This document shows positions 56,585 to 64,000 of a DNA stretch of 64,000 nt, one piece after another; the first letter of the stretch is position 1, and every line of letters starts with the position of its first letter. Under the pieces are notes generated by a model, which was given only the letters and a program-made list of their open reading frames with translations, was not told the DNA's origin and made no database searches. The position numbers were made by a program, and so were the translations under genes. Origin of the DNA: an uncultured Eubacteriales bacterium (GTDB lineage Bacteria; Bacillota; Clostridia; Oscillospirales; UBA644); assembly GCA_934438175.1 (NCBI GenBank), contig CAKSBH010000005.1, positions 62,001 through 126,000 of the forward strand. The letters run 5' to 3'.

Positions 56585-56617
56585 AGCCCGGCGGGAAATC
56601 CGCCGGGCTGAATTTTT
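56585..56617 (+). terminator. Terminator after the gatD-like gene
   Basis: A 10-bp GC-rich stem (56585-56594 / 56600-56609) with loop GAAAT followed by GAATTTTT. Between it and the next promoter at 56783 I see nothing else. Confidence 0.92.
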
Positions 56618-56782
56618 CCGGATGAAATTCCACGCCTCTGCACACGGCGGCGATCTCCCGACACGTTGCCTGCCCCCCCAATAATGAATCCGTATCCCGT
56701 GCGTAACAAAGGCAAAAAGATCCGACGCCCGGTGTTTCTGCCGCTCCGGAAGACACTGCCCTTCCGCATTGCGTTTTTTCTA

Positions 56783-56811
56783 TTGAAAAACATACCGTTT
56801 TGTGCTATCCT
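56783..56811 (+). promoter_or_regulatory. Probable promoter of the MATE gene
   Basis: TTGAAA (56783-56788), 17 bases, TATCCT (56806-56811), leaving a leader of about 140 bases in which no clear structure was seen. Confidence 0.6.
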
Positions 56812-56957
56812 ATGGTTGTACCGCTTCTTATCCCATCCAGGAGGCGCCCCCGCAAACGGCACCTCATTGAGAAACGGAATCCTCTCCGCTTTTCATTGGG
56901 GCATACGGTGTTGCAAAAATTTCAAAGCAGTATGTGAAGACGGTACACGGAAAAATC

Positions 56958-58259
56958 ATGAAAAAAAGACTGTCCGAGCTGAAATTGTTCAATGGACGAC
57001 TGTGGATTTCTCTTTGCGCGCTTGCCCTGATTCCTGCGATATACCAAACGATCAAAACCTTTCTGATTTCCTCCGGAGGACAAGCCGGAGCATTTGACAT
57101 CATCGGTCAGATGGAGTGGTTTGATCTGATCAACGAGACATTACAGGCGTTTCTGATTGTACCGCTGTATTCGGTTCTGAACAAAATCTTCAAAAATCAC
57201 AAAGACGACTTTGCGGAAGCCACCTTCAAAACAGGACTCTGCGCATTTGTTCTGTACACGCTCTTTTCGGTCGGCGTTCTGATCTACGGATCGGTACTGA
57301 TCGGTGCCATGAATCCGGGCGAAATCGACCTGGAGGTTGCTTCTGCATACCTCCGCCTTGAGACGGTCGCATTTATGACGGGCATCCTCGTAAGCTTTGC
57401 CAATGTGGTTTTCGTCGTCATCGGCAAGGACAAAAATGTGTACCTCTTCCTCGGCATCCGCACAGCACTGTCGCTGATTGCCGATTTTCTGTTGATTCCG
57501 AATTTCGGCATCTACGGTGTAGCGATCTCCAACGTAATTGCCAATACGCTGTTGTCGGCAGCTTGTATTCTGCTTCTTTACCGGCAGGGCTATACCCGCT
57601 TCCGTTGGTTCCGGAAATCCGACCGTGTGATGCTTCGCGAATGGTGCAGGACGGGTATTTTTTCCGGACTGCAACAGTTTGTCGACAACTTCATCTACGC
57701 CGTTATGGTCTGCAAGATGGTAAACCTGGTTGCCGAGCAGGGCAACTACTGGATTGCGAACAATTTCATCTGGGGCTGGCTGCTGATTCCGATCTCCGCA
57801 CTTGCCGAGGTCATCCGCTCGGACTGCAAGGACGGGTACAAAAATCTGCGGCAGTTCAATTACTATTTCATTGCCGCCGCAAGCGTCGTGCTTTGGGCGG
57901 TCACAATTCCCGCATGGACTCCGTTTTTCCGCTATGCGCAGAATCTCGGAAATGCGGATGAGATCTTCTCTCTTGTTATCCGGCTCGTCCCCTTCTATGT
58001 TGCGTATGCGGGCTGTGCCATCGTTGACAACATCTTCGTCGGCTTGGGTAAAACGGGCTACATCGCCGTGAATTCTCTGATTATCAACCTCGGATATTAC
58101 GGCATTTTCTATGTTCTGTACCGAACGAACGCCATCACCTTTGACATGAACACGATTATCCTAATGTTCGGCTTCGGTATGGTCGTACATTATGCAATTT
58201 CCCTCATACAGGAAAAGGTGATTTTTCAGAAAAAAATCGCCCCAAAGATCCACGGATGA
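56958..58259 (+). CDS. MATE-like multidrug/flippase-type transporter
   Basis: 433 residues from ATG 56958; a GTG at 56934 is an alternative, and neither has a strong ribosome site. About twelve TM segments in two halves, with the internal pattern GIYGVAISNVIANTLLSAA and, in the second half, NSLIINLGYYGIFYVLYRT, fit the MATE/MOP superfamily. The substrate is unknown. It ends at a strong terminator facing the sigma gene. Confidence 0.8.
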   Translation: MKKRLSELKLFNGRLWISLCALALIPAIYQTIKTFLISSGGQAGAFDIIGQMEWFDLINETLQAFLIVPLYSVLNKIFKNHKDDFAEATFKTGLCAFVLYTLFSVGVLIYGSVLIGAMNPGEIDLEVASAYLRLETVAFMTGILVSFANVVFVVIGKDKNVYLFLGIRTALSLIADFLLIPNFGIYGVAISNVIANTLLSAACILLLYRQGYTRFRWFRKSDRVMLREWCRTGIFSGLQQFVDNFIYAVMVCKMVNLVAEQGNYWIANNFIWGWLLIPISALAEVIRSDCKDGYKNLRQFNYYFIAAASVVLWAVTIPAWTPFFRYAQNLGNADEIFSLVIRLVPFYVAYAGCAIVDNIFVGLGKTGYIAVNSLIINLGYYGIFYVLYRTNAITFDMNTIILMFGFGMVVHYAISLIQEKVIFQKKIAPKIHG

Positions 58260-58273
58260 ATCCGAACAACCGC

Positions 58274-58307
58274 AAAAGGATCCGGGAAAACTCCGGATCC
58301 TTTTTTT
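58274..58307. terminator. Bidirectional terminator between the MATE and sigma genes
   Basis: A 12-bp stem (58274-58285 / 58293-58304) with a seven-base loop and T7 on the plus strand; the minus strand also has TTTTG after the stem. Confidence 0.92.
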
Positions 58308-58323
58308 CTTTATTTACTGCGTA

Positions 58324-59961
58324 TCAGTTTTCATTCTCATCATACACCAATACAACCGGCGGACAGCAATCAGCAACATCCTTCATGTGCAGACCCTTTT
58401 CGTATGCCTCGCGGACAACAGCCATGACAAAATAATCGGTTGCATCCATATACCGAAACACCTCGGGAACAGAGGTAAGATGCTTGGGAACAGGCGTTTT
58501 CATCGAGGAAACAAAGGTGCAGAAATCCTCACCGAGCGTTGCCTTCAGATTCCCGGTTGCACGCCTGATCGCCGCATTCACTTCATCATACTCCTCTTTT
58601 TTCAGCACGGGGATTGCCACACGAAGTTTTTCCTGCGTGCTTTCAAGCAGCCCGTATTTTTCAAGCGACGGGATATAAGATATCAATTCATTCGGAATTT
58701 CGGACTCCTGGTCAATTGTCCTGTCTTTGTAAATGCACCAAAGCAACGGAATAATATACCGGAAATAAAGGTCACACGCTCCGCCATAGCGATGCGGGCT
58801 GTCCCACATGGACGTGTCAAATTCATAAAGGCGCACACATTCGGTACCGCCGTCAACGATTTTTTCGGATGTGCGGTGACCGCCCTGTATGGCATAATTG
58901 GAGGATTCGTTGAATTCTTTCATATTATATCCGGCATCAACGGCGATCGCATGGGCCAACCACCGCCCGCCGTCTCTTCGGTTCGGGAAGTGCGGCGCTT
59001 CAATTCTGCCTGTTCCGTAATGCTGAAAATCCTGCAATGCTTTCAAGACGGCGTATCGGTCAAGCTCGGTTCTTTGCTTAGAACCCATTGCGGAAACGAA
59101 CGCCATGCCCGAAATTTTTTCTGACATCTGCGCAATGATACTCCAGATTGCGTCAAAATGCCGATGAGCAAAATCAAGCTGTGATTTGAAATTTTTCAGT
59201 TTATCCTGCGGCTTTGTGATTAAAAAGTCCGCATAAACCTTTCCGCTGTCTGTTTCTGCCATCAGCTCACCGTCCACAAGTTTTTTTACAATCGGTTCGA
59301 TATACGCGGCAGGAATGCCGATGGCTTTGGAAAGGTCGCTTACGGGAATCGGCTTTTCATAGGCAAGCATCAAAAGATTCTGCGCTATCCGATCGTTCTC
59401 GACAAGCGAGATCGGTTCCATTTTGAGCCCTTCGGAACCGCCGAATGACAAATATAATTCCCCCGGCAAATAGTTTTCTCTTGTTTCCATTGTTTCAAGT
59501 CCTTTCTTCATCTGGCTCCGACCTGCCGCCAGCCGGCTTTTCACAGTTCCCTCGGGAATGCCGAGCCCCGAAGCAATATCCGAAACGCTTTGCGCTCCGA
59601 AATAGTACCGAATCAGAACCTCGCGGTTGACAGAGGCAAGATGATTCAGCTCTTTTCTGATTTTCGCCGCATCTTCCGAGGAAAAATATTCTTCCTCCTC
59701 GGCAGGAATCTCAAGGACATCATCAAAATTTACCGTTATGGGTGCGCGGTACTTTTTTCTGAGGTTGTCATGATATTTATGACACAGCGTATTGGCAAGC
59801 CATGTTTTCGGGTATTCGATGATGCCGCCTTTCTTCATATAAGAAAAAGCCGCAAGCATGGTATCGCCTACAAGGTCTTCTGCATCGGTCTGCGAGCCGC
59901 ATTTTGATACAGCAAGCCGCATCAGATCGTCGTAATATTGAAGGATTGCATCGGTGTTCAT
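58324..59961 (-). CDS. ECF-type sigma factor fused to a long C-terminal module
   Basis: 545 residues. Sigma2 (about 8-75) includes DAEDLVGDTMLAAFSYM and TWLANTLCHKYHDNLRKKY; sigma4 (about 105-155) includes SVSDIASGLGIPEGTVKSRL. From residue 158 (METREN) a region of 388 residues follows. It opens with a winged-helix-like stretch (IPVSDLSKAIGIPAAYIEPIVKKLVDGEL in two pieces) and continues as an unrecognised, Tyr- and Trp-containing domain. AAAGGA stands about ten bases before the ATG of residue 158 at 59490, so an internal start is possible. The layout parallels the protein at 38030-39301. Confidence 0.87.
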   Translation of the reverse strand: MNTDAILQYYDDLMRLAVSKCGSQTDAEDLVGDTMLAAFSYMKKGGIIEYPKTWLANTLCHKYHDNLRKKYRAPITVNFDDVLEIPAEEEEYFSSEDAAKIRKELNHLASVNREVLIRYYFGAQSVSDIASGLGIPEGTVKSRLAAGRSQMKKGLETMETRENYLPGELYLSFGGSEGLKMEPISLVENDRIAQNLLMLAYEKPIPVSDLSKAIGIPAAYIEPIVKKLVDGELMAETDSGKVYADFLITKPQDKLKNFKSQLDFAHRHFDAIWSIIAQMSEKISGMAFVSAMGSKQRTELDRYAVLKALQDFQHYGTGRIEAPHFPNRRDGGRWLAHAIAVDAGYNMKEFNESSNYAIQGGHRTSEKIVDGGTECVRLYEFDTSMWDSPHRYGGACDLYFRYIIPLLWCIYKDRTIDQESEIPNELISYIPSLEKYGLLESTQEKLRVAIPVLKKEEYDEVNAAIRRATGNLKATLGEDFCTFVSSMKTPVPKHLTSVPEVFRYMDATDYFVMAVVREAYEKGLHMKDVADCCPPVVLVYDENEN

Positions 59962-60005
59962 TGTTTTCCTGCTTTCCGGAATGCTTTTGAACGTTCACCC
60001 ATATA

Positions 60006-60029
60006 GTCGCAGAAATCCGGGGTCGGTTC
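60006..60029 (-). promoter_or_regulatory. Possible ECF-type promoter of the second sigma gene
   Basis: On the minus strand GAACC (60025-60029), 15 bases, CGAC (60006-60009) followed by TATAT. It resembles the element ahead of the first sigma gene but has a shorter spacer and a poorer -10. Confidence 0.4.
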
Positions 60030-60259
60030 GGACTTAAAACCATTTTATTGTAACATAAAGACGCAAAGATTTCAACGGCAGTCCCGTTTTCTTTCCCAAG
60101 TCAAAAGAACGATCCGAAAGCCATCCGTTGATTTTTCGCACGCCTCTCAACCTGCGTTAGAAAAATTCTCTCAATATGCGTTATTGCTTTTCTGCCGGAC
60201 GGCGGTTATAATAAGGTCAGGATAAGCGCTGATCCAAATCATTTCCGGAGGAACGATTT

Positions 60260-61072
60260 ATGATGAAACTCGGAGAAAAAATCAAAAATTTAAGAAAACA
60301 GAAAAATATATCACAGGAAATTTTCGCCAATTATCTCGGCGTGTCGTTTCAGGCAGTCTCAAAATGGGAGAACGGAAATACGATGCCGGACGTAACGATG
60401 ATTCCCGCAATTGCGTCTTTCTTCGGCATTTCTACCGATGAACTGTTTGATTTCAATCTGTTTGAAACCGAAAAACAGGTCGATGCCATCTGCACCGAAG
60501 CATACCGGTACCGCAGTTCCGATGCGGCAAAATCCGAAGAGATTCTGCGCAAAGGGCTGCAAAGATTTCCGGGCAACGAAATCATCCTGAACAATTTGCT
60601 TTACACCATGAATTATCGGACCCGTGCCGAGGAGGTCATCGACATCTGCAATGCGCTGATCGCGTCAACCAAGGACGATTCCGTAAAATATGATGCCTGC
60701 CGCATTCTTGCCATCTGCTATCGGGAAAACGGTCAGATGGATCGGGTCAGACCGGCATTGGAAAAGATCCCGGAGATTTATTTCACAAAGCTTGAACTCA
60801 TGGCATCGCTTCTTGACGGCGAGGACAGTTACGAAGCGGCACAGAAACAAAAGAATCTGTCCGCCGAAAATCTGATTGATATGCTGATGATTGCCGGCAG
60901 GTACCTGAAAAGCCGCGGAGAAAACGAAAAAGCGAGTTCGCAATTCCGAATCGCAAAAAGGATCATGGACGCCTTTTCCGACGATTTTGTTGAAAGCCAA
61001 TGGTTCGGCTCGACCGTTTATGGGCAAACCCGTGACAAACGTGCCGAAGTTGAAAAACTTTTAAAGGAATAA
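60260..61072 (+). CDS. XRE-family regulator with helical C-terminal domain
   Basis: 270 residues. The N-terminal HTH (residues 3-62) reads LGEKIKNLRKQKNISQEIFANYLGV and SFQAVSKWENGNTMPDV in adjoining segments, the standard XRE layout. Residues 75-270 are all helical and repeat-like (ILRKGLQRFPGNEIILNNLLY, DACRILAICYRENGQ), resembling a TPR sensor. The GGAGG eight bases upstream fixes the start. Target and signal are unknown. Confidence 0.9.
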   Translation: MMKLGEKIKNLRKQKNISQEIFANYLGVSFQAVSKWENGNTMPDVTMIPAIASFFGISTDELFDFNLFETEKQVDAICTEAYRYRSSDAAKSEEILRKGLQRFPGNEIILNNLLYTMNYRTRAEEVIDICNALIASTKDDSVKYDACRILAICYRENGQMDRVRPALEKIPEIYFTKLELMASLLDGEDSYEAAQKQKNLSAENLIDMLMIAGRYLKSRGENEKASSQFRIAKRIMDAFSDDFVESQWFGSTVYGQTRDKRAEVEKLLKE

Positions 61073-61076
61073 CCGG

Positions 61077-61112
61077 AAGCCCCGCTTTACGCGGGGCTTT
61101 TCTTTGTTTTTT
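61077..61112 (+). terminator. Terminator after the XRE gene
   Basis: A 9-bp stem (61077-61085 / 61091-61099) with loop TTTAC followed by TTCTTTGTTTTTT, five bases after the stop codon. Confidence 0.9.
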
Positions 61113-61195
61113 CTCCTATACGGATTTTCTGTCCCCATAAGAAAAAACCGAAGAAATCGGATTTCCACGCCGATTCTTACCGGAATCTTCCAATC

Positions 61196-61246
61196 AGCCC
61201 GCCGTGCGGGTTGCCCGGCAATCCGCACGGCGGGCTCCTGTTTTTT
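61196..61246 (+). terminator. Second, very stable hairpin with U-tract
   Basis: A 19-bp stem (61196-61214 / 61218-61236, one G-U pair) with a CCG triloop, followed by CCTG and TTTTTT. It lies 97 bases beyond the first terminator, where no plus-strand gene ends, and 50 bases from the stop of the convergent gene. Confidence 0.8.
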
Positions 61247-61295
61247 GCCCGAAAATCTCTCAACCGACACCCGGGCTTTCTGCCGGAAAAACGAT

Positions 61296-62669
61296 TTACT
61301 CGCCCCTGACAGTTAAAAGAATTTCTCTGAAATTGATTTCATCCGGAGATGTGAGCTGATTCTCAATAAATTCCAGCATTTCTTTCAGTTTATCCTGGTC
61401 ATCCATCAGTCCGAACAACGTGCCGTAATAATACACCCGCCCGAACAGCATCAACTTGTAAATCAAAGGAAGTGCAAGCAGTTCCTCTTCTGTCCACGTG
61501 TACTCTTTTCCGATTACTTGCAAGGAATGAATGACATTCTGAATACGCAGACGGTTGACCTCCGCATCGTGCACCGCAAGCCATGCGTAATCGGTGGGCA
61601 GCATTTCGTCCATCTGCATGGCAAGACAGAGAAAATGATTGGCACACACATCCGCACCGCCATCCGAAAAATCGCAGAGACCCGCAAGATGTCCGCTCAG
61701 ATCCACGAGAACGGATCCTTCCTCCTCAGCGGAAAAAGCAGACTTCGGAAGTTTCCGGTACATCGGACGAAGCGTTTCCCGCACTCCGCGCAGGATATCC
61801 TTGATTTTTTCGTATAATTCCATAAGATCCGGCTGCTTTTCCCGGATCTTCGCCGGCAGATCCAACTCGGTATATTCGGCGATCCAGTCTTCATACTGCT
61901 TGAAACAGCTGGAGGAATTGTCAAACAGCACCGCGTAATTCGGTTCCTTTGCGCACAGATGCATATTTCCGACCTTTGCCATCACTGACAGAAGTTCGTC
62001 GGTGTAAACATACCGGCCGTCGGGCAACCTGGAGGCGGATTCCAATGCCGGAACGACGTTTTCGCGGCACTCCTCCGCAAACACAACGCAATCATGCCCT
62101 TCAAAGGAAACCTCGCGGGAAAGCGCGCCGAAGCGGTTCGGAACCAGGCGGCAGACATCGCATCCGGCATGAAGATACGCCTCGGCAATCCGCGCATGTT
62201 CTTCAATCCGCGCGGAAGTGGTATACGGATATTGATGGAGATAAATCATAAGCTTCCGCTCGGGGAAAGTTACCTGATACTCCAGCAGATAATAAACTTC
62301 CCCCCATTCCCGCACGTCGTCCATCTGACATTTTTTTTCAAGAGCAAGAGGCGGGGCATCTTCGTACAGGTTCAGAATTTCGTCAAGATTCATGTTTGTC
62401 TTCGTTCCTTTCTTTGAATAAACAATGTTTTTGATGCTTTCGGGTGTCAGATAATACCGCTCCGAAAGCTGCTCGGGAGAAAGACCGTTCCGGTACAGGT
62501 TTTGGATTTCCCGGTTTCGTTTTTCGTTCCGAAAACGATTCCCGCTTTTATCTCCCCACCGGCAACGCTGCCCGGAAACAGGGAAATACAGCAGTTCTCC
62601 GGAAGCGTATTTCTGCACTTCCTCAAACAGGGGCTGAGGCAGAACGTCTTTCGCATTTTTGTATTTCAC
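61296..62669 (-). CDS. CD3324-type HTH domain fused to a kinase-like (APH-fold) module
   Basis: 457 residues from GTG 62669 (AAAGGAGG eight bases upstream). Residues 1-92 match the CD3324 family: KYKNAKDVLPQPLFEEVQKYASGELLYFP, then RNGLSPEQLSERYYLTPESIKNIVYSKKG as an HTH (quoted in parts of a longer run). Residues 93-457 resemble aminoglycoside/choline phosphotransferase folds, with GLCDFSDGG near residue 340 in the place of the DxG segment. The catalytic HGD motif is not seen, so it may be a sensor pseudokinase. AAAGGAA precedes the in-frame ATG at 62393. Confidence 0.75.
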   Translation of the reverse strand: MKYKNAKDVLPQPLFEEVQKYASGELLYFPVSGQRCRWGDKSGNRFRNEKRNREIQNLYRNGLSPEQLSERYYLTPESIKNIVYSKKGTKTNMNLDEILNLYEDAPPLALEKKCQMDDVREWGEVYYLLEYQVTFPERKLMIYLHQYPYTTSARIEEHARIAEAYLHAGCDVCRLVPNRFGALSREVSFEGHDCVVFAEECRENVVPALESASRLPDGRYVYTDELLSVMAKVGNMHLCAKEPNYAVLFDNSSSCFKQYEDWIAEYTELDLPAKIREKQPDLMELYEKIKDILRGVRETLRPMYRKLPKSAFSAEEEGSVLVDLSGHLAGLCDFSDGGADVCANHFLCLAMQMDEMLPTDYAWLAVHDAEVNRLRIQNVIHSLQVIGKEYTWTEEELLALPLIYKLMLFGRVYYYGTLFGLMDDQDKLKEMLEFIENQLTSPDEINFREILLTVRGE

Positions 62670-62990
62670 AACTTGCACCTCCTTTCTGCAATTTCAGTAT
62701 ACAAGGAATCCTGACGAAAAGATAGCATCGGATTGTTTATAAGCATTCTGATGTTTTTTATGCGTCTCCGGAATCAAACGGTTTCGGAATTGCGATATCC
62801 GTGCTTTTCGTAATACCCCGTCCAAGTACCGTTAAAGAACCATGCGGTCCGAGCCGCACCCTGGGACCGGAGCGCAGACGGTGGAATCAAAAGGGGGGGG
62901 GCTTTCCGCCCGACAAACCGAATCTTCAGCAGCACGGGAAAGAAAACCGCACATTATCAGAATTTTTTGCCGCAAGGAATCTTTTGCCCG
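62670..62990. other. Gap without a recognised gene
   Basis: About 320 bases. Besides the ribosome site of the gene at 62669 and a TATACT that might be its -10 box (near 62697), I see only a run of nine G at 62893-62901. Short open frames here have no ribosome site and no family resemblance. Confidence 0.5.
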
Positions 62991-63410
62991 CTAGGAAATC
63001 ATATTTTTCAGATCACGGATAAAAGGAGGCAGCATGCTTTGATCGGTCTGAAACGTGAAAGTCAGGCACTGCTCCCCGCCGTTATCCAGGATTTTGCCCG
63101 CCACTTCTATATGACCGGTCCGATCCAAAGACAGCGTGATATGACTGCCATAACCGATTTCGGACAGCACGACACGGCTGCGCCGGAACGCGTAGAGCTC
63201 GCAAAGCTGTTCGGCGAAAACCCGGAACTCCCGGATGTCATATTCACACGGCGCATATCCCCGGAAGGCACCGGAGATTACTTGAAGTCCAAATGTGGTG
63301 TTGTACGGATTTCCCGCGTCGGCATCTTCCCTGCAAACATCAAAATCCTCGATTGCTACAAGGTTTTCCCCGGATCGGAGTTCCGCCGGAGGATTCTTCA
63401 ACGGTTTCAT
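62991..63410 (-). CDS. Small protein resembling WapI-type immunity proteins
   Basis: 139 residues. The pattern of a strand-rich N-terminus (LVAIEDFDVCRED), then CEYDIREFRVFAEQLCELY, YGSHITLSLDRTGHIEV and a C-terminal FTFQTDQSMLPPFIRDL fits the WapI-like immunity family, known for neutralising contact toxins. No toxin gene is visible in the window. AAGAGGTG precedes the ATG, and a near-consensus promoter lies 115 bases upstream. Identification rests on remembered family pattern only. Confidence 0.6.
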   Translation of the reverse strand: MKPLKNPPAELRSGENLVAIEDFDVCREDADAGNPYNTTFGLQVISGAFRGYAPCEYDIREFRVFAEQLCELYAFRRSRVVLSEIGYGSHITLSLDRTGHIEVAGKILDNGGEQCLTFTFQTDQSMLPPFIRDLKNMIS

Positions 63411-63525
63411 AAAGCACCTCTTTCGTGTTTTTCAACGGTTGTTTTTTACCATATCCGGAATCCTTCGTTCTTTGGGAAAGATGCCTTTCCTGCGAATCCG
63501 GATTGTTTCGGTCATACTCTTTAGG

Positions 63526-63554
63526 ATTATATCATAACAAAAATGTCTTGCCAA
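63526..63554 (-). promoter_or_regulatory. Promoter for the WapI-like gene
   Basis: On the minus strand TTGGCA (63549-63554), 17 bases, TATAAT (63526-63531). Confidence 0.8.
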
Positions 63555-63950
63555 TAGATTTCCGGAAATTGCGGCCGTTTTCTTCCGGGATTTTTCGCAG
63601 GAAGACCTTTCAGAACAACCCGGCATTCCCATCGGAACAGGAAAAAGCCGCCTCCACTGCGCAAGAAATCAATTTTGTCCCCGGTGTACCCCGAACAGAT
63701 TCTGATGTTTGCAAAAGGAAGAAAGATGATGCCGAAAAGAGACGATCCCTGCGGCTTCCCCGAGACGATGTGCAGCGGACAAACATGATTTCGTTGGCAG
63801 ATCTGCCCTTGCCCGGAATTGTTTTGCGGAGGATGCCGGCACATTTTGATTTTTCCTCCGGGAAGTCCTTTTTATCGGACAGCATATGCGATATCCTGTA
63901 AGAGAAAGAAAATCCGGAACAAAATTTTGCTTAAAATTTTTAGAACGGGG
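63555..63950. other. Gap without a recognised gene
   Basis: About 400 bases. Open frames exist on both strands but overlap each other, lack ribosome sites and resemble nothing I know. It may be decayed coding sequence. Confidence 0.5.
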
Positions 63951-63957
63951 AAGGGAC

Positions 63958-63987
63958 TTGACAGAATTTGTAAAATGTGTTACATTT
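63958..63987 (+). promoter_or_regulatory. Promoter with palindromic operator at the window edge
   Basis: TTGACA (63958-63963), 17 bases, TACATT (63981-63986). A perfect dyad AAATGT-GTT-ACATTT (63973-63987) covers the spacer end and the -10 box. The regulated gene lies beyond the window. Confidence 0.6.
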
Positions 63988-64000
63988 GTGAAAATACTGA

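Noticed and set aside
63425..63901. Open frame of 158 codons on the plus strand
   Set aside because: It crosses the promoter and the leader of the minus-strand gene, has no ribosome site and reads as random composition.

Overview
The window is a gene-dense chromosomal segment of moderate to high GC from a Gram-positive member of the Clostridia, probably an Oscillospirales-like lineage (inference). The signs are Gram-positive type S12 and MurA proteins, strong GGAGG ribosome sites, a type A RNase P RNA, the sporulation gene yunB, MurT/GatD-like genes, an Rnf operon, TSCPD and CD3324 families, and no outer-membrane genes. No rRNA, tRNA, CRISPR array, insertion sequence or prophage was recognised.

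Layout. 0-3 kb: the 3' end of an unknown gene, a PadR regulator, then two broken short-chain dehydrogenases, the first fused to the head of a DUF1700-type gene. 3-6.4 kb: a response regulator/histidine kinase pair and an exported protein. 6.6-30 kb, minus strand: the information-processing core. In transcription order this is rpoB-rpoC, rpsL-rpsG-fusA-tuf, a LURP-one protein, the smc-ftsY-rdgB-yhbY-nadD-yqeK-rsfS-leuS run, then rplJ-rplL with its own promoter and an L10 leader. 30.2 kb: rnpB, divergent from rpoB. 30.6-34.7 kb: two small minus-strand genes, then yunB-ligA. 34.7-37.7 kb: recD2-comF. 38-39.3 kb: an ECF sigma factor with a long C-terminal module. 39.5-45.6 kb: a cell-wall operon (M23 peptidase, murA, walJ, rlmH, TSCPD protein, phosphohexomutase). 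45.7-46.8 kb: ferredoxin and rsmI. 46.8-53.8 kb: rnfCDGEAB, a 47-residue membrane protein, holB and ricT in one run. 53.9-56.6 kb: a phosphodiesterase and a MurT/GatD-like pair. 57-63.4 kb: an accessory tail with a MATE transporter, a second sigma-plus-module protein, an XRE regulator, a CD3324-type protein with a kinase-like tail and a WapI-like small protein.

The most unusual content is the Rnf operon. All six subunits and the usual gene order are present, and the iron-sulfur motifs of RnfB and of the RnfC tail are intact. By hand alignment, however, the flavin-attachment threonines of RnfG and RnfD are both glutamate. The four cysteines that hold the membrane [2Fe-2S] cluster in RnfA and RnfE are all replaced, and the glycine-rich NADH/FMN loop of RnfC is gone. 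This looks like an Rnf scaffold without its transmembrane redox path. Next to it, the GatD-like amidotransferase lacks both its nucleophilic cysteine and its catalytic histidine.

Other points: a natural Lys-to-Arg change in S12 at a streptomycin-resistance position; rplJL separated from rpoBC; a tandem-repeat operator ahead of the two-component genes; and three regulators whose DNA-binding module runs in frame into a second module with its own ATG and ribosome-site-like sequence.
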